DNA of 64,000 bases from Erwinia persicina NBRC 102418 (lineage in GTDB: Bacteria; Pseudomonadota; Gammaproteobacteria; Enterobacterales; Enterobacteriaceae), in the NCBI RefSeq assembly GCF_001571305.1, contig NZ_BCTN01000021.1, forward strand, positions 1 to 64,000, given 5' to 3'. The notes beneath the pieces were generated by a model. It had not been told where the DNA came from. It searched no databases and saw only the letters and a list, made by a program, of their open reading frames with translations. A program made the position numbers and the translations under genes. This document shows, in pieces, positions 35,750 through 45,102 of the stretch (the first letter of the stretch is position 1; the number at the start of each line of letters is the position of its first letter).

Positions 35750-36991
35750 TCAGAAGGTAAAGTTCAGTTGGGCAACGGCACCCCAGGTGTTGTCTTTACC
35801 GACCATTCCCGCCAGATCCAGATGCACCTTGTTAAACGGTGACAGGCCAAAACCGCCGGTGAAAACATCGGTGTCGTTGGACTTCACGTCGGCACGGTAA
35901 CCGGCACGCAGCTGCAGCCAGTCCAGCAGGCGGTACTCTGCACCCACGGCAGCATACTGGCTGTCATCCTGCGTTTTGAAGCGTTTGGTGGGGGTCAGGT
36001 CCACATCCAGCGCGGTGGTCAGGCGCTCGGTATGGAAGGAAACACCGGAGGTCACCAGCGGGCGGATCTGGTAGGTATCTTTGTAACCGCTGACTTCTTT
36101 GGTGTCGATATCCCGTGAGATCAGGTTCTGTGCGCTCAGGCCCAGCGTCCAGTTGTCACCCAGGTCGGTTGAGGCCCCGGCATCGATGTTGAAACCAGTG
36201 TTGGTGTTTTTGTAGTTGCCGTTGGTGAAGTCGGACTTGTCATAGCTGTAAACCGAGGCGCTGTAGTTATACAGAGTGGTTTTTTGCAGCTTTGGCGTCA
36301 CGCCCAGTGACACTGGCTGACCGGCGATATCAAACTCGTGGGCCACCGCAATCCCCATATCGTAGACCACGGCAGCACGCCCCAGTCCTTCAGAGGTCAG
36401 CCTGTCCTGATCCCCCGGCAGCGGGATACGGGTACCATCCGCCACTTGCTGTAAATAATCGATATCACTTTGGGTCACGTTCGCCACCACTGATGCCGTA
36501 CCGTAGGCTTTAGTGACAAACGCAAAAGGCAGAACCTCATTCGGCACCGTGACCGCAAACGCGGCCCCGGCTTTTGCCCAGGCTTTTTCGCCCTGGATCT
36601 CCCGCAGGCGGTTAGCTAAATCGCCTGCTGCACCCTGCAGGCGTGGAATATCGTTGGGGAAGACAAAGTTATTCGCCAGGTCCTTATATCCATCCACGGC
36701 ATCCGTCAGGTCATCCACTTTATCGACCAGCTTGCCCTTATCGCTGATCTGCGCACCGACTGCAGGCAGAATAATACTCACCGAGTCTTCCGGCTGCGCT
36801 TTGGTCATCAGAGCCGGGTTGGCCAGCACGGCTGAACCATAAGAGGACGAGGCCACGCCGGTTCCCCCCATGGCATCATTGCGGGCATCAAAATAGTTAC
36901 CGGCAGCCAGGCCACTGAGTGGCGCCAGCAGCAGAGCGGGCAAGACGACCGGACGGTAAAAACCGCTGAGTGCATTAAATTTATGTGCCAT
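35750..36991 (-). CDS. TraF-like outer-membrane beta-barrel protein
   Basis: Matches the proteins annotated 'conjugal transfer protein TraF' (TraF_2), which are outer-membrane barrels and not the thioredoxin-like TraF of F. About 413 residues: signal peptide (MAHKFNALSGFYRPVVLPAL, cut near LSGLAAG), then NYFDARNDAMGGTGVASSSYG and ANPAL, typical of FadL/PorV-like barrels. Alternating beta-strand pattern to the C-terminal Phe (GAVAQLNFTF), the BAM recognition end. Start is uncertain: candidates at 37084, 37009 and 36991 have weak SDs; 36991 was chosen because the signal peptide begins there. No conjugation genes are near. Own terminator downstream. Confidence 0.78.
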   Translation of the reverse strand: MAHKFNALSGFYRPVVLPALLLAPLSGLAAGNYFDARNDAMGGTGVASSSYGSAVLANPALMTKAQPEDSVSIILPAVGAQISDKGKLVDKVDDLTDAVDGYKDLANNFVFPNDIPRLQGAAGDLANRLREIQGEKAWAKAGAAFAVTVPNEVLPFAFVTKAYGTASVVANVTQSDIDYLQQVADGTRIPLPGDQDRLTSEGLGRAAVVYDMGIAVAHEFDIAGQPVSLGVTPKLQKTTLYNYSASVYSYDKSDFTNGNYKNTNTGFNIDAGASTDLGDNWTLGLSAQNLISRDIDTKEVSGYKDTYQIRPLVTSGVSFHTERLTTALDVDLTPTKRFKTQDDSQYAAVGAEYRLLDWLQLRAGYRADVKSNDTDVFTGGFGLSPFNKVHLDLAGMVGKDNTWGAVAQLNFTF

Positions 36992-37140
36992 TGACCCGAA
37001 ACCCACCATAGATAATGAAAAAGAAAGTGCGTGTAAAACGCATAACTGAATGCCTGAATAATGAACATAAAGGCGACATTTCATTGCTGTGAATTAAGAG
37101 AAGATGAGTGGGCTTATCAGGTCATTGCCATTTTCTTAAT

Positions 37141-37158
37141 CTGTTATCATGCTAACAG
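37141..37158. promoter_or_regulatory. Inverted repeat upstream of the TraF-like gene
   Basis: CTGTTATCATGCTAACAG: six-bp perfect arms around TCATGC, about 150 bp upstream of the chosen start. The TGTTA...TAACA arms resemble the arms of Zur boxes, but the centre differs in sequence and length. Confidence 0.4.
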
Positions 37159-37411
37159 TTGAACGTTCTGCATCTGTTATTCCAATGCCAAACGCAACGA
37201 GCCCTATGCAAAAGGTAGTCATGAAGCTTAAGCAGCGCAAATAAGATTAGCCCTACTGAATCATTACTGACTGGCCCTGGCACCTGGACGCCAATGGTTA
37301 AATTTTCTTTACCTTATGCGCTTATCAGCAATACCACTCTTTTCTGGAGTGTGCCCTTTCCACCCTTCGCCCTGGCGGCTGCCGGAAGGCACGACTCGGT
37401 GTTTTGTTACA

Positions 37412-37430
37412 GATGTGATAAAATAACATC
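37412..37430. promoter_or_regulatory. Zur-box-like operator in front of zur
   Basis: GATGTGATAAAATAACATC is an imperfect palindrome matching the core TGTTATAWTATAACA of E. coli Zur sites at 12 of 15 positions. It ends 29 bp before the zur ATG and overlaps a TAAAAT -10-like sequence. This points to zinc-dependent autoregulation; inferred. Confidence 0.5.
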
Positions 37431-37459
37431 CTGTTATGGCCTGAGGGGGAACAATCAAT

Positions 37460-37969
37460 ATGACCAGCGCTGAAAAAATCCTGTCGCAGGCGGAAGCCAT
37501 TTGTCAGGAACGCAGTGTGCGCCTGACGCCACAGCGTCTTGAAGTTTTACGGCTGATGAGTGAGCAGAACGGGGCCATCAGTGCCTATGATTTGCTCGAT
37601 CTGCTGCGCCACTCTGAGCCTCAGGCGAAGCCCCCCACCATTTACCGCGCGCTGGATTTTCTGCTGGAACAGGGCTTTATTCACCGCGTGGAGTCGACCA
37701 ACAGCTATGTTGTCTGCCATCATTTTGAAGAACCCTCGCACACTTCTGCGATGCTGATCTGCGATCGCTGTGGTTCAGTGGCTGAACAGCACGCCGATGG
37801 GGTGGAAGATATCTTGAAATTGCTGGCCCTGAAAACCGGTTTTACCCTGGCTCACAGCGTAATAGAAGCACATGGTTTCTGTCAGCAATGTGGGGAAATC
37901 GAAGCCTGCACCCATCCGGATGCGTGCCAGCACGATCATACCGTGCAGGGAAAAAAGCGCGGACGCTAG
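37460..37969 (+). CDS. zur: Zinc uptake regulator Zur (Fur family)
   Basis: Zn(II)-responsive repressor of zinc uptake genes. 169 residues: winged-helix DNA-binding domain (VRLTPQRLEVLRLMSEQNGA, AKPPTIYRALDFLLEQGFIH) and a C-terminal dimer/zinc domain with cysteine pairs CDRCG and CQQCG and the His/Cys-rich tail ACTHPDACQHDH. Length and motifs match E. coli Zur (171). Convergent with yjbJ as in E. coli. Confidence 0.96.
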   Translation: MTSAEKILSQAEAICQERSVRLTPQRLEVLRLMSEQNGAISAYDLLDLLRHSEPQAKPPTIYRALDFLLEQGFIHRVESTNSYVVCHHFEEPSHTSAMLICDRCGSVAEQHADGVEDILKLLALKTGFTLAHSVIEAHGFCQQCGEIEACTHPDACQHDHTVQGKKRGR

Positions 37970-38027
37970 CGTAGCAATGTGAAGGAGAGTACGGGAATAA
38001 CGGGGGGAGAGCTTTGGTAAAAGGGTT

Positions 38028-38044
38028 GGCACAATCCTTGTGCC
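38028..38044. terminator. Small perfect hairpin between convergent zur and yjbJ
   Basis: GGCACAA-TCC-TTGTGCC; no T run, so a weak terminator at best. Confidence 0.4.
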
Positions 38045-38077
38045 GGGTAGGAGCCTGGAGCTTAACGTCCCGCTGTG

Positions 38078-38287
38078 TTACCAGCGATGGTCGTTACGTG
38101 TTTCCCAGTCTTTCAGTTCTTTTTCGGCCTGATCTTTTTGATAGCCGTAACGCTCCTGAATTTTACCCACTAACTGATCGCGTTTACCTTCAACCACGGT
38201 CAGGTCATCGTCAGTCAGCTTACCCCATTGTTCTTTCACTTTACCTTTCAACTGTTTCCAGTTACCGCCGGCTTCGTCTTTATTCAT
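38078..38287 (-). CDS. yjbJ: CsbD-family stress protein YjbJ
   Basis: Small, abundant, hydrophilic CsbD-like protein. 69 residues: MNKDEAGGNWKQLKGKVKEQ, WGKLTDDDLTVVEGKRDQLV and a C-terminal NDHRW. E. coli YjbJ is stationary-phase/osmotically induced; the biochemical role is unknown. The 214 bp upstream contain a striking 30-bp palindrome 54 bp from the ATG. Confidence 0.95.
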   Translation of the reverse strand: MNKDEAGGNWKQLKGKVKEQWGKLTDDDLTVVEGKRDQLVGKIQERYGYQKDQAEKELKDWETRNDHRW

Positions 38288-38340
38288 AATGTGATTCCTC
38301 TACCTTGGGTTAAAACAGCTTTAACAGCCTGGAGTTGGGC

Positions 38341-38370
38341 CAATTAGCCAGATAATTATCTGGTTAATTG
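38341..38370. repeat. 30-bp near-perfect palindrome upstream of yjbJ
   Basis: The 16-bp core CCAGATAATTATCTGG is perfect. The arms extend to CAATTA on the left and TTAATTG on the right, with one mismatched position per arm (14 of 15 pairs match). It lies 54 bp before the yjbJ start and downstream of dinF. It could be a regulator site for yjbJ or a dinF 3' hairpin; there is no T run. Confidence 0.7.
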
Positions 38371-38501
38371 CCTGACACAGAGATAATTGTAGTAGAGAAA
38401 TCGCACCTGAGCCGTTAACGCCCTGGCTATTGGTGTTTAACACCCTAAAAAAACAGCCAAATCAGCGAGCTAGCGAAGCGGTGCTTACGTAAGTAAATGT
38501 T

Positions 38502-39824
38502 TCAGGGAATAAACCATGTGCCGTGACGCCAGTGCCGCCGCCAGATCGCCCACAGCGTCACGCCGCGCAGCAGCAGAAATAACGTAATCGCCAGCCACAG
38601 GCCGTGATTGCCCAGCCAGGGGACGCTGCACAGCGTCAGTCCGAAACCCAGCGCGGCGACGGCCATACTGTTACGCATCTCGCTGGCGCGGGTCGCGCCA
38701 ATAAACATTCCATCCAGCAGATAGCAGCCTACTCCCGCCAGTGGCATCAACACCTGCCACCATAAATACTGGTCGGCAAGCTGGCGCAGCGGTTCAAGGG
38801 AGGTCAGTAGCGCAACAATGTGCTCACCCGCCAGGGCATAAAGCAGGGAGAACCCCAGCGCAACGACCAGAGACTGACGGCAGGCAGCGTGCCACACGCT
38901 CAGTAACTGCTGGCTGTTGCGTGCACCATACGCTTCACCAGAACAGGCCTCCACCGCATAGGCAAAGCCGTCCAGCGCGTAGGCGGTGAAGGTAAGAAAC
39001 ATCAGCAGTACGGCATTGACCGCCACGATGTCATTACCCAGGCGCGCGCCAACGAGGGTCAGCGAGGCGAAGCAGATCTGCAACAGGAGCGAACGCAGCA
39101 TGATGTCGCGGTTCAGACGCAGCAGTCGCGACACATCTCCCCGCCAGGCCCTTAACATCAGACGCAGTGACAGGCCCCGCATCACCATAACCCGCCATAC
39201 CAGCAGCAGGCCGACGATCAGACTGGTGTATTCCGCGATTACCGTTGCCGCTGCGGCCCCCTGCACGCCCCACTTCAGCCCGATGACAAACCAGAGGTCG
39301 AGCACGATATTCACCAGATTGCCGACGACCAGCAGGATGACCGGTGCCCGGGCATACTGCACACCAAGCAGCCAGCCCAGCAGCACCAGATTTGCCAGCG
39401 TCGCCGGCGCACTGAGCCAGCGTATCTGCATAAACAGTGCGGCCTGATGCAGGACGTCGTCACTGCCGCCCGTTATCCCCAGCGCCAGATGCGTGATCGG
39501 CTGCTTCAGGACAATAAACAGCAGCCCGGCAGAAACGGCCAGCAGCAGCGGCTGCATCAGCGCACGCGCCAGGGCCTGTTTATCGTTAGCGCCAAAGGCC
39601 TGTGCCGTCAGCCCGGTGGTGCTCATGCGTAAAAACAGCAACAGCATAAACAGGAAACTGGTAATGGTCGTGCCAATCGCGACACCGCCCAGATAAGTGG
39701 GGCTGTCCAGATGGCCAATCACGGCCGTATCGACCAGGCCTAGCAGAGGCACGGTGATATTAGAGAGGATCATCGGCAGCGCGAGCCGCCAGAGGCTTTT
39801 ATCTGCGGGGGTCAGCAGTGTCAT
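38502..39824 (-). CDS. dinF: DinF, MATE-family efflux protein
   Basis: DNA-damage-inducible MATE antiporter, 440 residues with twelve hydrophobic segments. N-terminal KSLWRLALPMILSNITVPLL and LVDTAVIGHLDSPTYLGGVA match E. coli DinF; internal duplication of two six-helix halves is visible (second half near ADQYLWWQVLMPLAGVGCYL). Lies 86 bp behind lexA on the same strand, so it is SOS co-regulated by read-through from the lexA promoter. Confidence 0.95.
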   Translation of the reverse strand: MTLLTPADKSLWRLALPMILSNITVPLLGLVDTAVIGHLDSPTYLGGVAIGTTITSFLFMLLLFLRMSTTGLTAQAFGANDKQALARALMQPLLLAVSAGLLFIVLKQPITHLALGITGGSDDVLHQAALFMQIRWLSAPATLANLVLLGWLLGVQYARAPVILLVVGNLVNIVLDLWFVIGLKWGVQGAAAATVIAEYTSLIVGLLLVWRVMVMRGLSLRLMLRAWRGDVSRLLRLNRDIMLRSLLLQICFASLTLVGARLGNDIVAVNAVLLMFLTFTAYALDGFAYAVEACSGEAYGARNSQQLLSVWHAACRQSLVVALGFSLLYALAGEHIVALLTSLEPLRQLADQYLWWQVLMPLAGVGCYLLDGMFIGATRASEMRNSMAVAALGFGLTLCSVPWLGNHGLWLAITLFLLLRGVTLWAIWRRHWRHGTWFIP

Positions 39825-39910
39825 CAGAGTCCATCAGCGGAAAACCCTCACTGACGATGCTGCGCGCCGCTTAAGCAGCACACAGCATTTAGCGGGGAGT
39901 GAAGTACCGG

Positions 39911-40519
39911 TTACAGCCAGTTGCCGTTGCGGATCACACCGACAGCCAGGCCTTCAATCGTCAGTGTCTGCTGACGCAGGTCAACGATGATCGGTTTGAA
40001 ATCCGGATTTTCGGGCAGCAGCTGCACCGTATTCCCCTGCCTTTTCAGGCGTTTTACCGTCACTTCGTCGTCAATGCGCGCCACCACGACCTGGCCATTA
40101 CGCACATCTTCCGTTTTATGCACGGCTAACAGGTCGCCGTCCATAATACCGATGTCTTTCATCGACATTCCGCTAACACGCAGCAGGAAGTCTGCGCCGG
40201 GTTTAAACAGGTCAGGGTCAACCTTATAGTGGCCTTCAATATGCTGTTCTGCCAGCAAAGGTTCACCTGCTGCGACGCGACCAATCAGTGGAAGACCGTC
40301 TTCTTCTTCCATCATCAGGCGAATACCGCGCGAAGCGCCGGATACGATCTCAATTACGCCCTTACGCGCTAACGCCTTCAGGTGTTCTTCAGCCGCATTC
40401 GGGGAACGGAAACCGAGCTGCGCAGCAATCTCCGCGCGCGTTGGTGGCATGCCGGTTTGATTAATGTGGTCGCGAATCAGGTCATAGACCTGCTGCTGCC
40501 TTGCCGTTAGTGCTTTCAT
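39911..40519 (-). CDS. lexA: LexA, SOS repressor
   Basis: Repressor of the SOS regulon, 202 residues. Winged HTH ([40 protein letters not shown]), the self-cleavage bond Ala-Gly in GRVAAGEP near residue 84, catalytic Ser in SGMSMKD near 119 and Lys in VKRLKRQ near 156. Two LexA boxes lie directly upstream for autoregulation. Confidence 0.98.
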   Translation of the reverse strand: MKALTARQQQVYDLIRDHINQTGMPPTRAEIAAQLGFRSPNAAEEHLKALARKGVIEIVSGASRGIRLMMEEEDGLPLIGRVAAGEPLLAEQHIEGHYKVDPDLFKPGADFLLRVSGMSMKDIGIMDGDLLAVHKTEDVRNGQVVVARIDDEVTVKRLKRQGNTVQLLPENPDFKPIIVDLRQQTLTIEGLAVGVIRNGNWL

Positions 40520-40527
40520 CCCGCCCC

Positions 40528-40543
40528 CTGGTTGTTTATACAG
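40528..40543. promoter_or_regulatory. LexA box, proximal to lexA
   Basis: CTGGTTGTTTATACAG (minus strand CTGTATAAACAACCAG) fits CTG-N10-CAG, 9 bp before the lexA ATG. Confidence 0.88.
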
Positions 40544-40547
40544 TCGA

Positions 40548-40563
40548 CTGTGAGTATATACAG
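40548..40563. promoter_or_regulatory. LexA box, distal to lexA
   Basis: Minus strand CTGTATATACTCACAG, which agrees with my memory of the first lexA operator of E. coli; 20 bp centre to centre from the proximal box, giving same-face co-operative repression. Confidence 0.93.
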
Positions 40564-40625
40564 GTATTTAGACATTGAAAACCTAAAGTTGGGCGAAATA
40601 CCGTTTGTGGCGATTTTTGGAAAAC

Positions 40626-40994
40626 TCATCGCAAATGCGGCACTAACAGCATGATCCAGACAAACATTGCCAGCAAGATAGCCAACAGCACCGCCGCTGA
40701 CCCCATATCTTTCGCCCGCCCGGCCAGCGGATGAATTTCACTGCCGATACGGTCAACGACGGCTTCGATGGCGCTGTTGAGGATTTCCACAATAATCACC
40801 ATCACCACCGACCCTATCAGCAACACCCGGGTAACCGCATCGACGTCCAGCCAGACGGCGATGGCAATAGCGATAATGGCCGCCACGGCTTCCTGGCGAA
40901 AGGCCGCTTCATGCTGCCATGCCGCGCGGATGCCTTTCCACGAGTAGCCAGCCGCTTTTATGATTCGTGTCAGTCCAGTGACATTATTTGCCAT
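40626..40994 (-). CDS. dgkA: Diacylglycerol kinase
   Basis: Trimeric inner-membrane enzyme that recycles diacylglycerol to phosphatidic acid using ATP. 122 residues with three hydrophobic helices. Conserved [10 protein letters not shown] near residue 25 and the active-site [28 protein letters not shown]. Start [11 protein letters not shown] (40994) is chosen by homology over an 11-codon extension. Divergent from plsB. Confidence 0.96.
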   Translation of the reverse strand: MANNVTGLTRIIKAAGYSWKGIRAAWQHEAAFRQEAVAAIIAIAIAVWLDVDAVTRVLLIGSVVMVIIVEILNSAIEAVVDRIGSEIHPLAGRAKDMGSAAVLLAILLAMFVWIMLLVPHLR

Positions 40995-41112
40995 AATCAG
41001 GGAACCCTTTGAGAAGTTTAACGTCAATGAGTGGAACTACAGGTTTTTCAACACCACAGATTCTGTTGGCGCTTTCTGGTATGCTTGCGGCGCTTTGCTA
41101 ACAAGAGGCTTC

Positions 41113-43545
41113 ATGTTATCTATGTCAGGTTGGCGTAATTTATATTATAACTTATTGAATCTGCCAGTTAAATTACTGGTAAAAAGTAAGGCAATCCCGG
41201 CTGAACCGGTTGCCGAACTTGGGCTTGATACGTCGCGCCCTATTATGTATGTGCTGCCTTATGATTCAAAGGCGGATCTCCTTGCCCTGCGTGAGCAGTG
41301 TCGCAAACAGGACCTTCCCGATCCCCTGGAACCGCTGGAGATTGACGGCACAGTTCTGCCCCGCCATGTGTTTATCCATGATGGCCCACGCGTTTTCCCG
41401 TATTTTGTGCCGAATCTGCAGTCGGTCAAGCTGTTCCACGAATATCTCGACCTGCACCGTAATCATCCCGAACTGGATGTGCAGATGGTGCCGGTATCGG
41501 TGATGTTTGGCCGTGCCCCTGGCCGCGAAGTTCAGGGTGACGATCAGCCGCACCTGCGAATGCTGAACGGCATTCAGAAATTCTTTGCGGTGCTCTGGCT
41601 GGGCCGCGACAGCTTCGTGCGCTTCTCGCCGATGGTATCTCTGCGCCATATGGCGACTGAACACGGCACCGATAAAATCATCGCCCAGAAGCTGGCACGC
41701 GTCGCCAGGATGCACTTCGCCCGCCAGCGTCTGGCCGCCGTCGGCCCACGCCTGCCGGTGCGTCAGGATCTGTTCAACAAGCTGCTGCAGTCCAAGGCTA
41801 TCGCCAAAGCGGTAGAGGATGAGGCACGCAGCAAAAAGATCTCCCATGAAAAAGCCCAGCAGAATGCCGTTGAGCTGATGGAAGAGATCGCCGCTGACTT
41901 CTCTTACGAAGCGATTCGCCTGACCGACCGCATTATGGGCTGGACCTGGAGCAAATTATACCAGGGAATTAATGTTAACGGCGGTGAACGCGTGCGCCAG
42001 CTGGCGCAGGACGGGCATGAAATTGTCTATGTTCCCTGTCACCGCAGCCACATGGATTACCTGCTTCTCTCCTACGTGCTTTATCACCAGGGACTGGTGC
42101 CGCCGCATATCGCAGCCGGCATCAATCTGAACTTCTGGCCTGCCGGCCCGATCTTCCGCCGCCTGGGCGCCTTCTTTATCCGGCGAACCTTTAAGGGCAA
42201 CAAGCTTTACTCCACGGTGTTCCGCGAATACCTGGGTGAACTGTTCACCCGTGGCTATTCCGTTGAGTACTTTGTGGAAGGGGGCCGTTCACGTACGGGC
42301 CGCCTGCTGGACCCGAAAACCGGCACGCTGTCGATGACCATCCAGGCGATGCTGCGCGGTGGCAATCGCCCTATCACCCTGGTGCCGATTTATATCGGCT
42401 ACGAGCATGTGATGGAAGTGGGCACCTACGCGAAAGAGCTGCGCGGCGCGACCAAAGAGAAAGAAGGCTTTATGTCGATGGTGCGCGGGCTGCGTAAGCT
42501 GCGCAACCTGGGCCAGGGCTATGTCAATTTTGGTGAACCGCTGCCGCTGATTGCCTACCTGAATAATCAGGTGCCGGAGTGGCGTGACGCCATCGATCCA
42601 ATTGAGGCGCAGCGCCCGGCATGGTTGACCCCGGCCGTCAACGACATCGCGCAGAAAGTGATGGTGCGGATCAACAATGCCGGGGCGGCCAACGCCATGA
42701 ACCTCTGCGTGACCGCCCTGCTGGCCTCGCGTCAGCGCTCCATGACCCGTGAACAGCTGACCGAACAGCTTGACTGTTACGTACAGCTGCTGCGCAACGT
42801 CCCCTACTCGCCTGACTCAACCGTGCCGGATATGACCCCGGAAGCGATGCTGGAACATGCGCTGAGTATGAACAAGTTCGAGCTGGAGCAGGACAGCATC
42901 GGTGAGATCGTGGTGCTGCCGCGCGAGCAGGCGGTACTGATGACCTATTACCGCAACAACATTCACCATATGCTGGTGATGCCTTCGCTGATTGCTGCCA
43001 TCCTGATGCAGCATCGCGAAATCAGCCGCGCCGAACTGCTGCGTCAGGTCACGGTGATTTATCCGATGCTGAAGAGCGAACTGTTCCTGCGCTGGAACAG
43101 CGATGAGCTGGCGCAGGTGCTGGACTCACTGGTGGCAGAAATGGCCCGTCAGGGACTGCTGGTGGCTGAAGAGAGCAGCCTGCGTCTCAGTGCCGGTCGT
43201 TTCCGTACCCTGCAGCTGCTGGCAGCGGGCGTACGTGAAACCCTGCAGCGCTATTCAATCACCTTCTCGATTCTCAGCGCAAAACCGGCCATTAACCGCG
43301 GAACGCTGGAAAAAGAGAGCCGGACCATGGCACAGCGTCTGTCCGTACTCCACGGCATTAATGCGCCGGAGTTCTTCGACAAGGCAGTATTTACGTCGCT
43401 GGTGTTAACGCTGCGGGATGAAGGCTATATCAGTGATTCCGGTGATGCCCAGGTTGAACAGACACAGCAGGTTTACCAGCTGCTGGCCGACCTGATCACT
43501 CAGGACGTCAGAATGACCATTGAGAGTGCGGTAGAGCTCGACTGA
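41113..43545 (+). CDS. plsB: Glycerol-3-phosphate acyltransferase PlsB
   Basis: Inner-membrane acyltransferase making lysophosphatidic acid, first step of phospholipid synthesis. 810 residues (E. coli 807). Block [16 protein letters not shown] with catalytic HX4D near residue 309, block [16 protein letters not shown], block [13 protein letters not shown]. Start ATG 41113 (MLSMSGW) has AGAGG 4 bp upstream; the E. coli-like MSGW start (41122) is three codons later. Long upstream in-frame extension rejected because it overlaps dgkA. Confidence 0.96.
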   Translation: MLSMSGWRNLYYNLLNLPVKLLVKSKAIPAEPVAELGLDTSRPIMYVLPYDSKADLLALREQCRKQDLPDPLEPLEIDGTVLPRHVFIHDGPRVFPYFVPNLQSVKLFHEYLDLHRNHPELDVQMVPVSVMFGRAPGREVQGDDQPHLRMLNGIQKFFAVLWLGRDSFVRFSPMVSLRHMATEHGTDKIIAQKLARVARMHFARQRLAAVGPRLPVRQDLFNKLLQSKAIAKAVEDEARSKKISHEKAQQNAVELMEEIAADFSYEAIRLTDRIMGWTWSKLYQGINVNGGERVRQLAQDGHEIVYVPCHRSHMDYLLLSYVLYHQGLVPPHIAAGINLNFWPAGPIFRRLGAFFIRRTFKGNKLYSTVFREYLGELFTRGYSVEYFVEGGRSRTGRLLDPKTGTLSMTIQAMLRGGNRPITLVPIYIGYEHVMEVGTYAKELRGATKEKEGFMSMVRGLRKLRNLGQGYVNFGEPLPLIAYLNNQVPEWRDAIDPIEAQRPAWLTPAVNDIAQKVMVRINNAGAANAMNLCVTALLASRQRSMTREQLTEQLDCYVQLLRNVPYSPDSTVPDMTPEAMLEHALSMNKFELEQDSIGEIVVLPREQAVLMTYYRNNIHHMLVMPSLIAAILMQHREISRAELLRQVTVIYPMLKSELFLRWNSDELAQVLDSLVAEMARQGLLVAEESSLRLSAGRFRTLQLLAAGVRETLQRYSITFSILSAKPAINRGTLEKESRTMAQRLSVLHGINAPEFFDKAVFTSLVLTLRDEGYISDSGDAQVEQTQQVYQLLADLITQDVRMTIESAVELD

Positions 43546-43560
43546 TACGGTAAGGATAGC

Positions 43561-43594
43561 GGGCCGATTCCATAGTGGATCGGCCCTTCAGTTT
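43561..43594 (+). terminator. Terminator between convergent plsB and ubiA
   Basis: GGGCCGAT and ATCGGCCC with a 10-nt loop, followed by TTCAGTTT, 15 bp after the plsB stop. Confidence 0.75.
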
Positions 43595-43598
43595 ACTC

Positions 43599-44462
43599 TC
43601 AGATACCCAGTACCACGCCCATAAACAGTACCAATCCTACCCAGTTATTGTTCAGAAACGCCTTAAAGCACAGCTCACGGCGCCGCCTGGCAATCAGCTT
43701 CTGCTGATGCACAAAGAACACCCCCGCCACCAGCACCGACCAGTAAAAGATACCGTTGAGATGCAGCTGCCAGCCCACCAGCGCCATCAGGCACAGCGTG
43801 GCCAGCTGAAGCAGGCCAATAATCAGCTTATCGTAACGACCAAAGAGAATGGCGGTGGATTTCACCCCAATCTTCAGGTCGTCATCACGGTCAACCATCG
43901 CATACTGGGTGTCGTAGGCCACCGTCCAGCAGATATTGGCCAGGAACAGCAGCCAGCAGGTCAGCGGCACGCTCTCGCTGACCGCCGCCCAACCCATCGG
44001 GATCGCCCAGCCAAAGGCCGCACCCAGTACCACCTGCGGCAGATGGGTGTAGCGTTTCATAAACGGATAGAGCCAGGCCAGGCCCAGGCCGCCCAGCGAC
44101 AGCCAGATGGTCATGCTGTTCATGGTCAGCACCAGCGCAAAGGAGATCAGCACCAGGCCGGCAAACAGCAGTTTGGCTTCACGCGGGGTCACCGCGCCAC
44201 TGGGTAGCGGGCGCTCACGGGTACGCTTTACAAAGCCATCAATTTTTCGGTCAGCAAAATCATTCACCACGCAGCCGGCTGCACGCATAAAAAATACGCC
44301 CAGCACAAACACCAGCAGCACGTTAAGCGGCGGTGCCTGCCTTCCTGCCAGCCACAGCGCCCACAGCGTGGGCCACAGCAGCAGTAGTGATCCTATCGGT
44401 TTATCAATACGCATCAGACGGCTGTAGGCCGCCATTTTACTCATTGGCACGCTCTTCTCCAC
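43599..44462 (-). CDS. ubiA: 4-hydroxybenzoate octaprenyltransferase
   Basis: Membrane prenyltransferase of ubiquinone synthesis; adds the polyprenyl tail to 4-hydroxybenzoate. 287 residues (E. coli 290), nine hydrophobic helices. Mg-diphosphate motifs NDFADRKID near residue 70 and DRDDDLKIG near 190. GTG start at 44462: its first 18 residues align without gap to E. coli UbiA, GGGGGAG lies 6 bp upstream, and it begins 1 bp after the ubiC stop, so the two are coupled. Confidence 0.96.
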   Translation of the reverse strand: MEKSVPMSKMAAYSRLMRIDKPIGSLLLLWPTLWALWLAGRQAPPLNVLLVFVLGVFFMRAAGCVVNDFADRKIDGFVKRTRERPLPSGAVTPREAKLLFAGLVLISFALVLTMNSMTIWLSLGGLGLAWLYPFMKRYTHLPQVVLGAAFGWAIPMGWAAVSESVPLTCWLLFLANICWTVAYDTQYAMVDRDDDLKIGVKSTAILFGRYDKLIIGLLQLATLCLMALVGWQLHLNGIFYWSVLVAGVFFVHQQKLIARRRRELCFKAFLNNNWVGLVLFMGVVLGI

Positions 44463-44463
44463 G

Positions 44464-44997
44464 CTATGCTCCCCCTTCTGCCGCCACGCTGGCATAGAGC
44501 GGGGAGGCAGGTAAAAACAGTTCGGTCAGTAACAGTGGCTTGCCTGACAGACGCAGGCGCGAACGCCGGCCCCACAGCGTATCGCTGTGGCCAACATCAA
44601 TAAAGTCACGCGTCAGCGTTGAAGAGGCAAAAAGATAGCGGCCCAGCGGTACCGTGCCCAGCTGTTGCAGCTTCTGTTCGGGGCCGTTGAGGGTGGATTC
44701 CGGCACCAGCGTGCGGGCGACCAGCCAGGGAACGCCGTCGCCACAGAGTTCAATTTCCCGCAGCCAGTAACGCGGCTCGGCAGGCAGCAGCACGATATCT
44801 TTATCGTCTGCCGCTTCCTGCGCACTGATAAATCCCTCACGCAGCAGGTTCACCGTCACCGCCTGGCAGTGACGCTCAAAGCGACGCGTCATGGAATCGA
44901 CTTCCATCAGCCAGTCAAGCAGGGGGGCCGTTAACAGAGGGGATGAATCCGGCAGCCAGTTGATCGCGCGCAATTGCGACAGCGCGTTCTCAGCCAT
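44464..44997 (-). CDS. ubiC: Chorismate pyruvate-lyase
   Basis: Cleaves chorismate to 4-hydroxybenzoate and pyruvate, the first committed step of ubiquinone synthesis. 177 residues. Family motifs [40 protein letters not shown] (active-site Arg), [17 protein letters not shown] and the C-terminal [14 protein letters not shown] with catalytic Glu. Start [10 protein letters not shown] with GGAGAAG 6 bp upstream. In E. coli the maltose operons lie upstream; here psiE is next. Confidence 0.96.
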   Translation of the reverse strand: MAENALSQLRAINWLPDSSPLLTAPLLDWLMEVDSMTRRFERHCQAVTVNLLREGFISAQEAADDKDIVLLPAEPRYWLREIELCGDGVPWLVARTLVPESTLNGPEQKLQQLGTVPLGRYLFASSTLTRDFIDVGHSDTLWGRRSRLRLSGKPLLLTELFLPASPLYASVAAEGGA

Positions 44998-45102
44998 AAC
45001 ACTTCTCCGCAAAATCTTCGATGCGTCAGTGTAACGCAGACCCTGGCGGCAAACCTATCAAAGCCGGGCAAATAGCCGTGAATTTATGGCGCGTTTACAG
45101 AC

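Larger units (their letters stand above)
36992..37459. other. Control region between the TraF-like gene and zur (468 bp)
   Basis: No gene seen. It holds a perfect-armed palindrome CTGTTA-N6-TAACAG (37141-37158) on the TraF-like side and a Zur-box-like element (37412-37430) on the zur side, with AT-rich stretches around both. Confidence 0.5.
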
